From positions 1 to 63,630 of the forward strand of contig NZ_NWUC01000012.1 in NCBI RefSeq assembly GCF_002750855.1: a DNA stretch of 63,630 bases, read 5' to 3'. The DNA comes from Neopararhizobium haloflavum (GTDB lineage: Bacteria > Pseudomonadota > Alphaproteobacteria > Rhizobiales > Rhizobiaceae). The notes beneath the pieces are model-generated. The model had not been told where the DNA came from. It ran no database searches and saw only the letters and a program-made list of their open reading frames with translations. A program made the position numbers and the translations under genes. Below are positions 16,530 through 24,063 of this stretch, piece after piece (position 1 is the first letter of the stretch; each line of letters starts with the position of its first letter).

Positions 16530-16640
16530 CTACTCCGAAGCGACTATCAGCGCCGCTGTCGCGGCGCTCGCTGAGATGAGCAGCGCAGAAGCCCCAAAGG
16601 CACCTCTGACAGTGGGCGTCATCATCACATCATCGTTCAT
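16530..16640 (-). CDS. 36-residue single-helix membrane peptide between sco and ccdA
   Basis: A short frame exactly filling the space between sco and ccdA. ATG at 16640 is three bases after the sco stop and is preceded by a G-rich stretch; the stop TAG touches the ccdA ATG. The peptide has a polar start (MNDDVMMTPTVRG) and one hydrophobic helix (AFGASALLISASAATAALIV). Position, coupling and composition argue that it is translated. No family recognised; a small assembly factor or regulator of CcdA/Sco is possible. Confidence 0.5.
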   Translation of the reverse strand: MNDDVMMTPTVRGAFGASALLISASAATAALIVASE

Positions 16641-16643
16641 GCG

Positions 16644-17258
16644 CTACCCCCCCGCCAAACGCCGGAGCTTCTGCAATCGGGTCTCGCGCGGCTCATGCAT
16701 GTCGAGCGTGCCCACGAAATTGCTTTCGGCATCCATCATGTAGACGCCGGCGGTGTGATCCATCGTGTATTCGCCCCCCTCCAGAGGCACTTTTCGCGCA
16801 TAGGCGGCAAAGGCCTTCACTACGGCGTCCGTTTCTTGTCGATTTCCCCGCAGTGCGAGGATGCGATCATCAAAGGCTGTCATGTATTGAGCCAGCAATT
16901 CTTGGGTGTCCCGTTCGGGATCGACGGTGAAGAACAGTACGTTGAACTGGTCAGCCACCGGCCCGAGCTCGTTCATGAGATCGCTTAGCTCAAAGAGCGT
17001 CGTCGGGCACACATCAGGACAATGGGTGAAGCCGAAGAAGGCAAGATAGGGTTTTCCAGCCAGCGCGGCATTGTCGATCGTCTCGCCTCGATGGGATGTG
17101 AGCTGGAACGGGCCGCCGATGGCTGCGATGCCGGTCGAGGACGCTACCGATACGGTTTGCTGTTGCCAGGGCTTGGACACAGACAGGCCGATGAAGAGCC
17201 CGCCGACGACGGCGACGGCAATCCAGGTAACGAGACGGAAGAGTTTGATGCCGCTCAT
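16644..17258 (-). CDS. SCO1/SenC-family copper and thiol protein
   Basis: A 204-residue membrane-anchored periplasmic protein with a thioredoxin fold. One N-terminal helix (ITWIAVAVVGGLFIGLSV region) is followed by FFGFTHCPDVCPTTL, the copper-binding CxxxC, and by the distal histidine in MDHTAGVYMMD. These three ligands are intact. Sco proteins load or reduce the CuA centre of cytochrome oxidase or handle periplasmic copper. The start overlaps the PCu(A)C stop by four bases. Confidence 0.92.
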   Translation of the reverse strand: MSGIKLFRLVTWIAVAVVGGLFIGLSVSKPWQQQTVSVASSTGIAAIGGPFQLTSHRGETIDNAALAGKPYLAFFGFTHCPDVCPTTLFELSDLMNELGPVADQFNVLFFTVDPERDTQELLAQYMTAFDDRILALRGNRQETDAVVKAFAAYARKVPLEGGEYTMDHTAGVYMMDAESNFVGTLDMHEPRETRLQKLRRLAGG

Positions 17259-17758
17259 TGCGCCGGCTCCCCGTGCCCGTCATGCTCGTTCGTTGTGGCC
17301 GGACCTGCACCCATACCCTGCACGGCAAACTCGACCTCGACGGTTCCGGCCTGCTCGAATGTGAGCTTCGCGGCAAACCGTTCCCCTTCCTTCAAAGGAC
17401 GCGATGGCTTCATGAACATGATGTGCATACCGCCAGGCTGAAGCTCGACCGTCTCGCCCGCCCCGATCTCGACGCCATTTGGCACTGGCCTCATGCTAGC
17501 AACCCCATTGCTTACGGCCGACTCGTGGATCTCTACCCGTTCTGACAGGGACGATGAGATCGAAACCAGACGGTCGGCCATGCCGCCATCGTTTGTCAGC
17601 GTCAGATAGCCGCCTGCTACCGGCGCGACCGGCGGAGTCGCGCGCGACCACGGATGATTGATGGTGATCGAACCGGCCTGGAAGTCGTGACCCACAGCAG
17701 GAGAGATCGACACTGCAAGGGCAAGAAAGGCGGCGGATAGGGCTCGTGAACTAGTCAT
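17255..17758 (-). CDS. PCu(A)C-type periplasmic copper chaperone
   Basis: A 167-residue secreted protein. The first 23 residues are a signal peptide ending SPAVGHDF. The family's copper motif H-x-M...H-x-M is present in part: EIHES with MRPV further on, and PGGMHIMFMKP. The C-terminus is rich in histidine (NEHDGHGEPAQ), a likely extra metal-binding tail. PCu(A)C and Sco proteins usually work as a pair in passing copper to oxidase. ATG at 17758 overlaps the CDF gene end by eight bases. Confidence 0.88.
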   Translation of the reverse strand: MTSSRALSAAFLALAVSISPAVGHDFQAGSITINHPWSRATPPVAPVAGGYLTLTNDGGMADRLVSISSSLSERVEIHESAVSNGVASMRPVPNGVEIGAGETVELQPGGMHIMFMKPSRPLKEGERFAAKLTFEQAGTVEVEFAVQGMGAGPATTNEHDGHGEPAQ

Positions 17759-18365
17759 GTTGTTTACCTTTCTCTCCAGCTTCCCCGGCTTTTTCAAGGA
17801 TTTCGAAGCCGCTTCTGACAACGACAATAACCACACCCAGGCCAATGATCAGGTCCGGGTAAGGCGAGTTGAAAAGGATCACGGCAAGACCCGAAACAGC
17901 GATCGCCGAGTTCACGAGCATGTCGTTTGTCGTGAAAATCCATGAGGCTTGCAGATGCACGCCGCCTTCCCGATGAGATTTCAGGAACCACATGCAGACC
18001 ATGTTCGTAAGGGCGCTTGCGATTGCCACGGCAATCATGATCGGCCCTATAGGATCGGAGCCAGTGAAGAAGCGTCGGCCGACTTCAAGCAGAAGGAGAC
18101 CGGCGAATACCATCAGGAGGATGCCCGACAACCGGGCAACGCGAATCTTCGCCGCCAAGCCGCGCCCTACAACGAAAAGACTGATGGCGTAGACACATGC
18201 ATCGCCTAGATTGTCGAGCGCAGAGCCCATCAGCCCTGTTGATTGAGCCCACCAACCCAGGCCTCCTACAATGGCCGCCTGGGCAGTATTGATCGCAAGC
18301 ACCCATGCGAGCGCCCATTGTTCGCTCTTCTCAGATGATTTTGCATTCCGGGGCTGATTGCTCAT
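17751..18365 (-). CDS. Cation diffusion facilitator (CDF) transporter, short form
   Basis: A 204-residue inner-membrane antiporter with five or six hydrophobic segments. Metal-site residues are visible as SALDNLGDACVYAISL in helix 2 (D-x3-D type) and TTNDMLVNSAIA in helix 5 (N/D site). The usual C-terminal cytoplasmic domain of about 80 residues is missing; the chain ends EKAGEAGEKGKQHD. Short CDF proteins of this kind are common beside P-type ATPases. Substrate is probably Zn, Cd or Co. It begins 66 bases after the cadA stop. Confidence 0.88.
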   Translation of the reverse strand: MSNQPRNAKSSEKSEQWALAWVLAINTAQAAIVGGLGWWAQSTGLMGSALDNLGDACVYAISLFVVGRGLAAKIRVARLSGILLMVFAGLLLLEVGRRFFTGSDPIGPIMIAVAIASALTNMVCMWFLKSHREGGVHLQASWIFTTNDMLVNSAIAVSGLAVILFNSPYPDLIIGLGVVIVVVRSGFEILEKAGEAGEKGKQHD

Positions 18366-18431
18366 TATTTACACATCGGCTTTCTCGGCAGGAAGCAGAA
18401 GCCGCAACCTGCACGCGCTCACTGTTTAAGC

Positions 18432-20564
18432 TCATTTGTCGCGGGTGCCGCGCCACGTCAGCAGGCGCAGCGCATTGGCCGTAACGAGGACCGTAGCGCC
18501 CGTATCGGCAAGGATGGCCATCCAGAGCGTGGTAACTCCCAACAGAGTCGTCACGAGGAAAACAGCCTTCAGCCCAAGGGCTAATGCGATGTTTTGCCAG
18601 ATATTGCCGAGCGTCGCCTGCGACAACCCGATGAGATCGGCGATACCCGTCACCCGGTTTTTGAGCAGCGCGGCATCGGCGGTTTCAAGCGCAACATCGG
18701 TGCCCGCGCCCATGGCAACGCCAACGGAAGCGGCAGCAAGCGCCGGCGCGTCATTGATACCGTCTCCCACCATGGCAATTGGCCCATCAGTCTTGAGGCG
18801 GCCGATCTCGGCAAGCTTGGCATCGGGCAGAAGTTCGGCTCTCGCCTCAAGGCCGAGGTGAGCCGCGATGGCGTCGGCCGTGCGCTTGTTATCGCCGGTC
18901 AGCATCAGAGGGCGCACACCGCGATCCATCAGCCGCTTCACACCTTCGACGGCGTCATCGCGTGGCTCGTCGCGCAACGCGATCAATCCCTCGACGGCCT
19001 TGCCCTTCATAAGCACGACGACCGTCTTGCCCTGGCTTTCCAGCGTGGTGATAGTCTGGGCGATGCTCTCTTCAAGGGCAGCCTGTTCGGCGGCGTGGCG
19101 GGGAGACCCGACCGAAGCGAAGCCGTCCTTCAACCGCGCTGTGACGGCCTTGCCGGGTGTGGCCATGCCGCCTCCGAAGGTGGCGGGCAATTCGAGCCGG
19201 CGCGCCTCTGCCGCCTCCACGATTGCAACCCCGAGCGGATGGCTGGTGCTGCGCTCGACAGCCGCCGCGATGGCGAGGACAGATTTCTCGTCACCTCTGA
19301 TCGGCACAATGTCTGTCACCTGGGGACGGCCGCGCGTCAGCGTTCCCGTCTTGTCGAAGGCAACGGTTACGACTTTGCCAAGTGTTTCCAGTGCCGCGCC
19401 GCCCTTGATCAGCAGTCCCTGCCGCGCGCCGGCGGCAAGACCGGAAGCGATGGCCGCCGGCGTGGAAATCACGAGCGCGCAGGGGCACGCAATCAGCAGC
19501 GTCGCGAGGCCGCGATACACCCATGTCATCCAGTCACCATCGAAGGCGAGCGGCGGCACGACAACGATCAGAGCCGCCACAACCATCGCGCCTGGCGTAT
19601 ACCAGCGGCTGAAACGGTCGATCATGCGGGCTGTTGGAGCCTTTGATTCCTGGGCTTCCTCGACCATGTGGATGATGCGGGCAATGGTGTTGTCGGCCGC
19701 GACATGGCTGATCGACACCCGCAGCTCGCCATTGGCATTGATGCTGCCGGCATAGACAGTTGCGCCGGCTTCTTTCAGCACGGGCACGGATTCACCTGTT
19801 ACAGGCGCCTCATCGACCTCAGATACACCGTCGATCACCGTGCCGTCAGACGGCACCCGGTCACCAGGCCGCACAACGACGACATCGCCGATGGCCAGCT
19901 CTTCGGCAGCGACCTTCTCAACGGCACCATCACGCTCGCGGAAAGCGACTCGGGGCACGAGATCAATCAACGCCTCAATGCCTGCCCGCGCGCGGCCAGC
20001 CGCGACGGTTTCAAGCAGTTCGCCCACTGCGAACAGGAAGATTACGACAGCAGCTTCTTCCGCCTCACCGATGGCGACCGCGCCCAGTGCTGCCACCGTC
20101 ATTAGTGTCTCGATGGTGAAGGGCGAACCAGACATCGCGCCGGCGATCGCACGCCTCGCGAACGGGATGACGCTGATCAACGCCGCGCCTGAATAGAGCC
20201 ATTGTTCCCATTCCGGCAGGATACGTGCGAGAGCGAAGGCAAGGACGAACAGCCCGCCGGTAAGAAGGACAAGCCGACCCTTGCTGCCTTTCCACCATGC
20301 CTCTGTGATGCGCTTCCGAGGCGGGCTCGCCTTTGGCTCGGCCTGCTCGATCACTGGGCTATAGCCGAGCGCTCGGATCTTTTGCTCAATGGCGGCGAGG
20401 GGCGTGCGGTCCTCGTCCAGGTGCAATGCAAGCGTCTCGTTGGCGTAGCTGACATTGATGCCGCTAACGCCCGGCAGGCGTTGCATCGCCGTTTCGATTT
20501 TCAACGCGCAAGATGCACAGTCCATGCCTTCTACACGCAGTCTATAGGGGCTCGCTGCCGTCAT
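18432..20564 (-). CDS. cadA: Heavy-metal P1B-type ATPase (Cd/Zn/Pb exporter)
   Basis: A 710-residue ATP-driven metal exporter. Order of domains: one N-terminal HMA metal-binding domain with GMDCASCALKIETA; transmembrane helices; actuator loop ending PVTGESVPV; the CPC metal site in LLIACPCALVIS; phosphorylation motif AFDKTGTLTRG; HP locus TSHPLGVAI; hinge MVGDGINDAPALA. The CPC motif plus the helix-8 residue pattern point to Zn2+/Cd2+/Pb2+ rather than Cu+. The promoter has a 19-base spacer under a MerR-type dyad (20603-20623), the arrangement of MerR-controlled cadA/pbrA/zntA genes. It leads the long minus-strand operon. Confidence 0.95.
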   Translation of the reverse strand: MTAASPYRLRVEGMDCASCALKIETAMQRLPGVSGINVSYANETLALHLDEDRTPLAAIEQKIRALGYSPVIEQAEPKASPPRKRITEAWWKGSKGRLVLLTGGLFVLAFALARILPEWEQWLYSGAALISVIPFARRAIAGAMSGSPFTIETLMTVAALGAVAIGEAEEAAVVIFLFAVGELLETVAAGRARAGIEALIDLVPRVAFRERDGAVEKVAAEELAIGDVVVVRPGDRVPSDGTVIDGVSEVDEAPVTGESVPVLKEAGATVYAGSINANGELRVSISHVAADNTIARIIHMVEEAQESKAPTARMIDRFSRWYTPGAMVVAALIVVVPPLAFDGDWMTWVYRGLATLLIACPCALVISTPAAIASGLAAGARQGLLIKGGAALETLGKVVTVAFDKTGTLTRGRPQVTDIVPIRGDEKSVLAIAAAVERSTSHPLGVAIVEAAEARRLELPATFGGGMATPGKAVTARLKDGFASVGSPRHAAEQAALEESIAQTITTLESQGKTVVVLMKGKAVEGLIALRDEPRDDAVEGVKRLMDRGVRPLMLTGDNKRTADAIAAHLGLEARAELLPDAKLAEIGRLKTDGPIAMVGDGINDAPALAAASVGVAMGAGTDVALETADAALLKNRVTGIADLIGLSQATLGNIWQNIALALGLKAVFLVTTLLGVTTLWMAILADTGATVLVTANALRLLTWRGTRDK

Positions 20565-20600
20565 GGTGTCACCTCGAACATTAGATGTGACACCGCAGAT

Positions 20601-20626
20601 AGACCCTGTAGCAACTACAGGGTCAA
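20601..20626 (-). promoter_or_regulatory. MerR-type operator-promoter of the cadA operon
   Basis: A perfect dyad, ACCCTGTAG-CAA-CTACAGGGT, spans 20603-20623. On the minus strand TTGACC (20626-20621) and TATCTG are separated by 19 bases, the over-long spacer of MerR-activated promoters. The sequence is nearly the one bound by ZntR/CadR/PbrR proteins. The regulator is most likely the gene at 21953. Confidence 0.88.
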
Positions 20627-20697
20627 GAGCCGACCCTGTTTAATCCTTTTTGCGCGGCAATCCGTGCGAATTCGCCGCACCGCTTCATGCAAGAGAC

Positions 20698-20721
20698 TTG
20701 ACCCTGTAGTGGGTATAGGGT
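20698..20721 (+). promoter_or_regulatory. Second MerR-type dyad, before dsbB-dsbA
   Basis: TTGACC (20698-20703) overlaps an imperfect dyad, ACCCTGTAG-TGG-GTATAGGGT (20701-20721). It faces the dsbB-dsbA genes. No good -10 hexamer is found at the 19-20 base distance (CAGAAA or AGAAAG), so promoter strength is unclear. The dyad puts the thiol-oxidation genes under the same regulator as cadA. Confidence 0.65.
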
Positions 20722-20783
20722 GCAGAAAGGCTCGATAAGCAAGCTTGATTGGAGCGAAACAGAACGATGCGAAAGCGAGTGCT

Positions 20784-21224
20784 ATGACCACCGGGGCGGG
20801 CACGGCTGCAAATAGCTGGGCTTTCGTGTTTCTGGCATGGCTCATCGCGCTTGCCGCCTCGCTCGGCGCTTTGTTCATTGGCGAGATCATGGGGCAGACG
20901 CCGTGCAATCTGTGCTGGCATCAGCGCGCTTTCATGTTCCCGCTGGCGATCATCCTGGCCGTTGCTAGCTTAAGAGGCGATGCCAGCGTTTCTTGGTACG
21001 GACTTCCATTGGCCGCCCTTGGCGCGGCGGTCGCGGCATTCCACTCTCTGCTTTATGCGGGCATCATTCCCGCAGCCATCGAGCCATGTGGACAAGACGG
21101 CCCATCCTGTTCGAGCGCGGATATGACGATCCTCGGCGTTTTGCCGCTCCCTTACCTATCGCTCGCCGCCTTCTTGAGCATCGCCCTTCTTCTCCTTCTC
21201 GCGCGCCGGAGGCGTTCAGCATGA
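20784..21224 (+). CDS. DsbB-family disulfide-forming membrane protein
   Basis: A 146-residue, four-helix inner-membrane protein that oxidises DsbA with quinone. The first periplasmic loop has the redox pair TPCNLCWHQR (CxxC followed by WHQR-like), and the second has EPCGQDGPSCSS, the two cysteines that exchange with DsbA. The ATG at 20784 is taken as start because the upstream part of the frame covers the promoter. It overlaps dsbA by four bases. Confidence 0.88.
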   Translation: MTTGAGTAANSWAFVFLAWLIALAASLGALFIGEIMGQTPCNLCWHQRAFMFPLAIILAVASLRGDASVSWYGLPLAALGAAVAAFHSLLYAGIIPAAIEPCGQDGPSCSSADMTILGVLPLPYLSLAAFLSIALLLLLARRRRSA

Positions 21225-21880
21225 CCAGACGGTCCATCGTTCTTCTCACTGGCCTTGTCGCATTGATCGTCTTTGCCGGCGGTGCCTTTTTTTACGACCG
21301 CTACGGCGGCCACCCGGCACAGCCGGTTGCAGCGGCGCAAGACGATGCGCTTGTCAGGGCGCATTCACCGATCATCGGCCCGGTGGATGCCTCCGTTACG
21401 ATAGTGGAATTCTTCGATCCGTCCTGCGAGGCGTGCCGGGCTTTCTATCCAGCCGTAAAGCAGATCATGGCGAATTTCCCAGACGAAACGCGCCTTGTCA
21501 TCCGATACACGCCCTTCCATGAGGGATCGGAGGAAGCCGTCAGGATTCTGGAAACGGCCCGTCTTCAGGACCGTTACGAACCCGTGCTGGAAGCCCTGCT
21601 GGCGCGGCAGCCGGAATGGGCCGTGCATGGTGCGCCCGATCTCGAAAAAGCCTGGGAGATTGCGGGGGCGGCGGGACTGGACGTCGAGCAGGCACGGCGT
21701 GAGATGTCATCGGCCGAGATCGACGCCGTTCTTGAGCAGGACTTGGCCGATGTCCAAAGCAATAACGTCCGCCAGACGCCGACGTTTTTCGTGAATGGAA
21801 GGCTACTGGAATCCTTCGGTCCGCAGCAACTCTACGATCTGGTGCGTGAAGAGGTGGAGAGCGCCAGAGCGGCGCAATAG
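21221..21880 (+). CDS. DsbA-like thioredoxin-fold thiol oxidoreductase
   Basis: A 219-residue membrane-anchored periplasmic protein. One N-terminal helix (IVLLTGLVALIVFAGGAFF) is followed by a thioredoxin fold with FFDPSCEACRAFYP (active site CEAC) and the cis-proline segment RQTPTFFVNG. The DsbA-type helical insertion lies between. The ATG lies within the dsbB stop (ATGA), so it is the natural partner of that DsbB. The pair may mature Cys-containing metal proteins of the same region. Confidence 0.9.
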   Translation: MTRRSIVLLTGLVALIVFAGGAFFYDRYGGHPAQPVAAAQDDALVRAHSPIIGPVDASVTIVEFFDPSCEACRAFYPAVKQIMANFPDETRLVIRYTPFHEGSEEAVRILETARLQDRYEPVLEALLARQPEWAVHGAPDLEKAWEIAGAAGLDVEQARREMSSAEIDAVLEQDLADVQSNNVRQTPTFFVNGRLLESFGPQQLYDLVREEVESARAAQ

Positions 21881-21922
21881 GCGCGCCCCTCAAGATCGAC
21901 AGACGTGCAGACCGAGCCTATA

Positions 21923-21946
21923 TTGACCCTGTATTCGCTACAGGGT
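21923..21946. promoter_or_regulatory. Third MerR-type dyad, before the regulator gene
   Basis: ACCCTGTA-TTCGC-TACAGGGT at 21926-21946 overlaps TTGACC at 21923-21928. It is the same motif as the two operators at 20.6-20.7 kb and probably allows the regulator to control its own gene. The dyad ends only six bases before the merR ATG, and a -10 at the 19-20 base distance would overlap that ATG. Transcription therefore either uses another promoter or the message starts inside the first codons. Confidence 0.7.
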
Positions 21947-21952
21947 CACACA

Positions 21953-22369
21953 ATGAGTTCTTCCATTCTGACGATCGGTCATCTTGCGAGGCAAACCGGT
22001 ACCAAGGTCGAGACGATCCGGTTTTACGAGAAAAATGGCCTCCTGCCGCAACCCTCCCGCACCGAAGGTAACTACCGCTCCTACGAGGAAGTTCACCTGA
22101 ATCGACTAAGCTTTATTCGACGCGCCCGTGATCTCGGTTTCTCGCTCGATCAGATCAGGGAATTTCTGAATTTGGCTGACGATCGTTCGCAATCCTGCGC
22201 TGCCGTCGATGCGATCGCTAAGGAACACCGGAAGGAAGTTGAGCGAAAAATCCAAGACCTGATTGCACTCAAGTCGGAATTGGACAGGATGATCGACCAA
22301 TGTGGATGCGGTCTGGTCGCAGATTGCAGGATAATTGAGAGCCTGTCTCCGATGCGAACGAGGACCTGA
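21953..22369 (+). CDS. MerR-family metal-responsive activator (CadR/PbrR/ZntR type)
   Basis: A 138-residue dimeric activator. The N-terminal winged helix reads LTIGHLARQTGTKVETIRFYE, typical of the family, followed by GNYRSYEEVHLNRLSFIRRAR and a long dimer helix. Cysteines at 82, 117, 119 and 125 (SCAAVD, DQCGCGLVADC) match the metal-site positions of Cd/Pb/Zn sensors, where one cysteine precedes the dimer helix and two or three follow it. It should activate the three dyads at 20603, 20701 and 21926. The upstream GTG at 21905 would add 16 residues reading through the dyad and is less likely. Confidence 0.9.
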   Translation: MSSSILTIGHLARQTGTKVETIRFYEKNGLLPQPSRTEGNYRSYEEVHLNRLSFIRRARDLGFSLDQIREFLNLADDRSQSCAAVDAIAKEHRKEVERKIQDLIALKSELDRMIDQCGCGLVADCRIIESLSPMRTRT

Positions 22370-22540
22370 TAAACTGCGCCTTGCGCAGCTTACATCCAAC
22401 GTCCGCTTGGAAGGGTTGACCGCTGGTAGCTGCCGTTCGGCTTCCCACCCCAAAGCGGAAGCCAGTCCGCCCCCGTTTACCACAGGCTCGGCCATCACTA
22501 CGGCGCTATATGGAAAGCGCGTTCTGGCCTCGCCTGCTCC

Positions 22541-22563
22541 GCCCGGTTTCCTTGAAACCGGGC
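22541..22563. repeat. Strong short hairpin in the merR-22.6 kb gap
   Basis: GCCCGGTTTC and GAAACCGGGC form a perfect 10-bp stem with a three-base loop. It lies in a 250-base stretch (22370-22620) with no gene. No T-run follows on either strand, so it is not a classical terminator; it may still mark the boundary between the metal block and the plasmid backbone. Confidence 0.5.
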
Positions 22564-22620
22564 TTCGGCCCTCTGGGCTGGAAAACGGGAGCGGCCAGGA
22601 AGTTATGATGAAGAGCCGCC

Positions 22621-22779
22621 CTATTGGGGCGGCTCGAAAAGCGCATTGAGGGCCGCTTCTTCGCTAGCGAGTTCGGCTCGGGCTGCGTCCAATTCGGCTC
22701 GGATCGTAGCCATTTCGCCAGCATCCATCGATGTCGCCAATTCCGCCCGAAGCTCCTGAATGTGATCGTAGATCGTCAT
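22621..22779 (-). CDS. Small conserved-looking charged protein, unknown
   Basis: A 52-residue helical, acidic protein beginning MTIYDHIQELRAELATSMD and ending NALFEPPQ. The start at 22779 is supported by AGGAGT ten bases upstream; the frame stays open far beyond it but that part overlaps inverted repeats and is not coding-like. The composition suggests a coiled coil. Small genes of this type accompany DUF736/ArdC genes on alphaproteobacterial plasmids. Function unknown. Confidence 0.55.
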   Translation of the reverse strand: MTIYDHIQELRAELATSMDAGEMATIRAELDAARAELASEEAALNALFEPPQ

Positions 22780-22872
22780 CGTCGTTACTCCTGTTTGAAA
22801 ACAGGGTCCGCCCATCGAGAACGTTCGGCTGGGTCCATAACGGCCGAAGGCCGCCAACGGGGATCGGGGGAG

Positions 22873-22913
22873 CCGATTTTGTTTCGGTGCCAAGGGCGCG
22901 GAAACAAAATCGG
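22873..22913. repeat. 13-bp perfect inverted repeat upstream of the 52-residue gene
   Basis: CCGATTTTGTTTC (22873-22885) and its exact complement (22901-22913) are separated by 15 bases. It lies 94 bases before the start of the small gene at 22621-22779, in its leader. A second small stem, GGCC-GAA-GGCC, follows at about 22842-22852. The design (A/T-rich outer arms, GC-rich middle) resembles the leaders of the DUF736 and ardC genes. Confidence 0.6.
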
Positions 22914-23146
22914 GGGAACCGATCATCATGGACGCAGATGGACGGTCTCGGTTAAATAGGTCCATGTTGAGAGAGGCACTGCCACAGTGCTCGCCCAGGG
23001 CAAGGGGTAGGTTCTCCCCATCCTCGCCGCTGCGCGCCTGCGCGTGGGACCGATCCCGGCATAGCCGCCCTTGCCCTCGGCTGCGCGCTGCGGCCATGCT
23101 GAAAGCATCGGGACAAAGGGCATCGCCCCTCGCCCCGCTCGATAAA

Positions 23147-23175
23147 GTTCGACCCGCCTCCGGCGCGGATCGAAC
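23147..23175. repeat. Hairpin downstream of the 65-residue gene
   Basis: GTTCGA (23147-23152) and TCGAAC (23170-23175) enclose a GC-rich inner stem (CGCC/GGCG). It lies ten bases after the stop of the small gene at 23185-23382, reading on the minus strand. Without a T-run it is not a clear terminator; attenuation or message protection is possible. Nothing else is recognisable between 22914 and 23184. Confidence 0.4.
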
Positions 23176-23184
23176 TAGGGGCAT

Positions 23185-23382
23185 CTAAATCGGTGTGCTG
23201 ACTTTCTCGATCAGCTGGTCCAGCTCGTCAGCTTCCAGCAATGCGACTTCACCGCAATTTCCGGCCAGATACGTAAGTTCTTCAGGGCGGCGATCGAGAT
23301 TGCGCCAGTGGATCAACGCCGCTTTGATGGTGGCCTGCTCGCTTGTATCAAGCGTGACGCCAAAGGAATGAAGCTTTACCAT
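23185..23382 (-). CDS. Small unknown protein
   Basis: A 65-residue acidic protein starting MVKLHSFGVTLDTSEQATIKA and ending EKVSTPI. ATG at 23382 has GGGAGA upstream. The composition is non-random and helical, but no family is recognised. It follows the DUF736 gene by 66 bases in the same direction and is probably part of the same plasmid-backbone unit. Confidence 0.55.
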   Translation of the reverse strand: MVKLHSFGVTLDTSEQATIKAALIHWRNLDRRPEELTYLAGNCGEVALLEADELDQLIEKVSTPI

Positions 23383-23448
23383 GTCGGTCTCCCTTGTTGC
23401 TCAACCGGGGGCGGCGCTACCGCCGCCGCCCTATTCCGGGCCGGTCCC

Positions 23449-23793
23449 TTAGGACCGGCGTTCGGTGTTGAGGTATTCGTTGGGGATGACTGCGTAGAGC
23501 GCGTCGTCGTCCTGGCCGGGATAGCGGCCAAGGTTCGCGTAGAACCGTGAGTGGCCGGTGTTGATGGTGAGCGTAAAGTAGGGCTGGTCTTCCCGGTTGA
23601 GGCGTTCCCAGATGCCACCGATTTCGACGCGGCGGCCGCGCGGGCTCTTTGTGAAAAGCCGGAATTTGGGGGCCTTCTCGTTGTCGCTGGTGACAGGTTC
23701 GCCAGTGATGTCGATGTCGAAGGCGATCGTTGCTATATTGCCGATGAGGCTCTTGGTATCGATCTGGATGAAGTTGGAGAGGTTGTCGGTCAT
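23449..23793 (-). CDS. DUF736-domain protein, copy 1
   Basis: A 114-residue protein of the DUF736 family, one of the commonest small genes of alphaproteobacterial plasmids and conjugative islands. Family features: the start MTDNLSNFIQIDTKSLIGNIAT, then FDIDITGEP, FRLFTKSPRGRRVEIGGIW, and NTGHSRFYANLGRYPGQ near the end. A predicted beta-rich fold; function unknown, often suggested to be a nucleic-acid-binding or antirestriction-like factor. A paralogue of about two-thirds identity is at 53093. The start has AAGGAG upstream. Its leader carries the covarying element at 23845-23945. Confidence 0.88.
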   Translation of the reverse strand: MTDNLSNFIQIDTKSLIGNIATIAFDIDITGEPVTSDNEKAPKFRLFTKSPRGRRVEIGGIWERLNREDQPYFTLTINTGHSRFYANLGRYPGQDDDALYAVIPNEYLNTERRS

Positions 23794-23844
23794 CGTTCTG
23801 CTCCTTTGATTTCGATTTGCCGATGGGAGCGAAAAAAGAGCGGA

Positions 23845-23945
23845 TACGGCCCTGACCGCACCCGGAGGGCCGAAGCGAAGCGAAGGGCTGAATGACGACG
23901 CGATTTTGATGCGCGAGGAGGCCGTAAGGCCGGGGAAAATCGTGG
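23845..23945 (-). promoter_or_regulatory. Covarying leader element, copy A (upstream of DUF736 copy 1)
   Basis: Outer arms CGATTTT (23901-23907) and AAAATCG (23936-23942) enclose GGCC-TTAC-GGCC (read on the minus strand) and a conserved CTCGCGC. A second module, read on the minus strand CCCTTCGCTTCGCTTCGG then CCCTCCGGGTGC, lies nearer the gene. The same two modules in the same orientation precede ardC and DUF736 copy 2, with different but still complementary outer arms. Confidence 0.6.
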
Positions 23946-24063
23946 CGGCGTGAGGTTGCTGGCGGGGCCGCCGCTCTTAGCTTCCCATGTCGGCTAATCG
24001 ATGCAAAACAAAGGGGCCGTCGCTCATGACCGCCCCATCCGATTCATTGCCTGGGATCGATGC

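Noticed and set aside
18594-19755. Two long plus-strand frames inside cadA
   Set aside because: Both are antisense shadows of the cadA codons; composition is not protein-like and there are no starts with ribosome sites.
22541-22563. Rho-independent terminator for merR
   Set aside because: The stem is strong but no T-run follows on either strand.
22780-23184. Extension of the small 52-residue gene to 187 residues
   Set aside because: The added part crosses two inverted repeats and has biased composition, while a good AGGAGT sits before the internal ATG at 22779.
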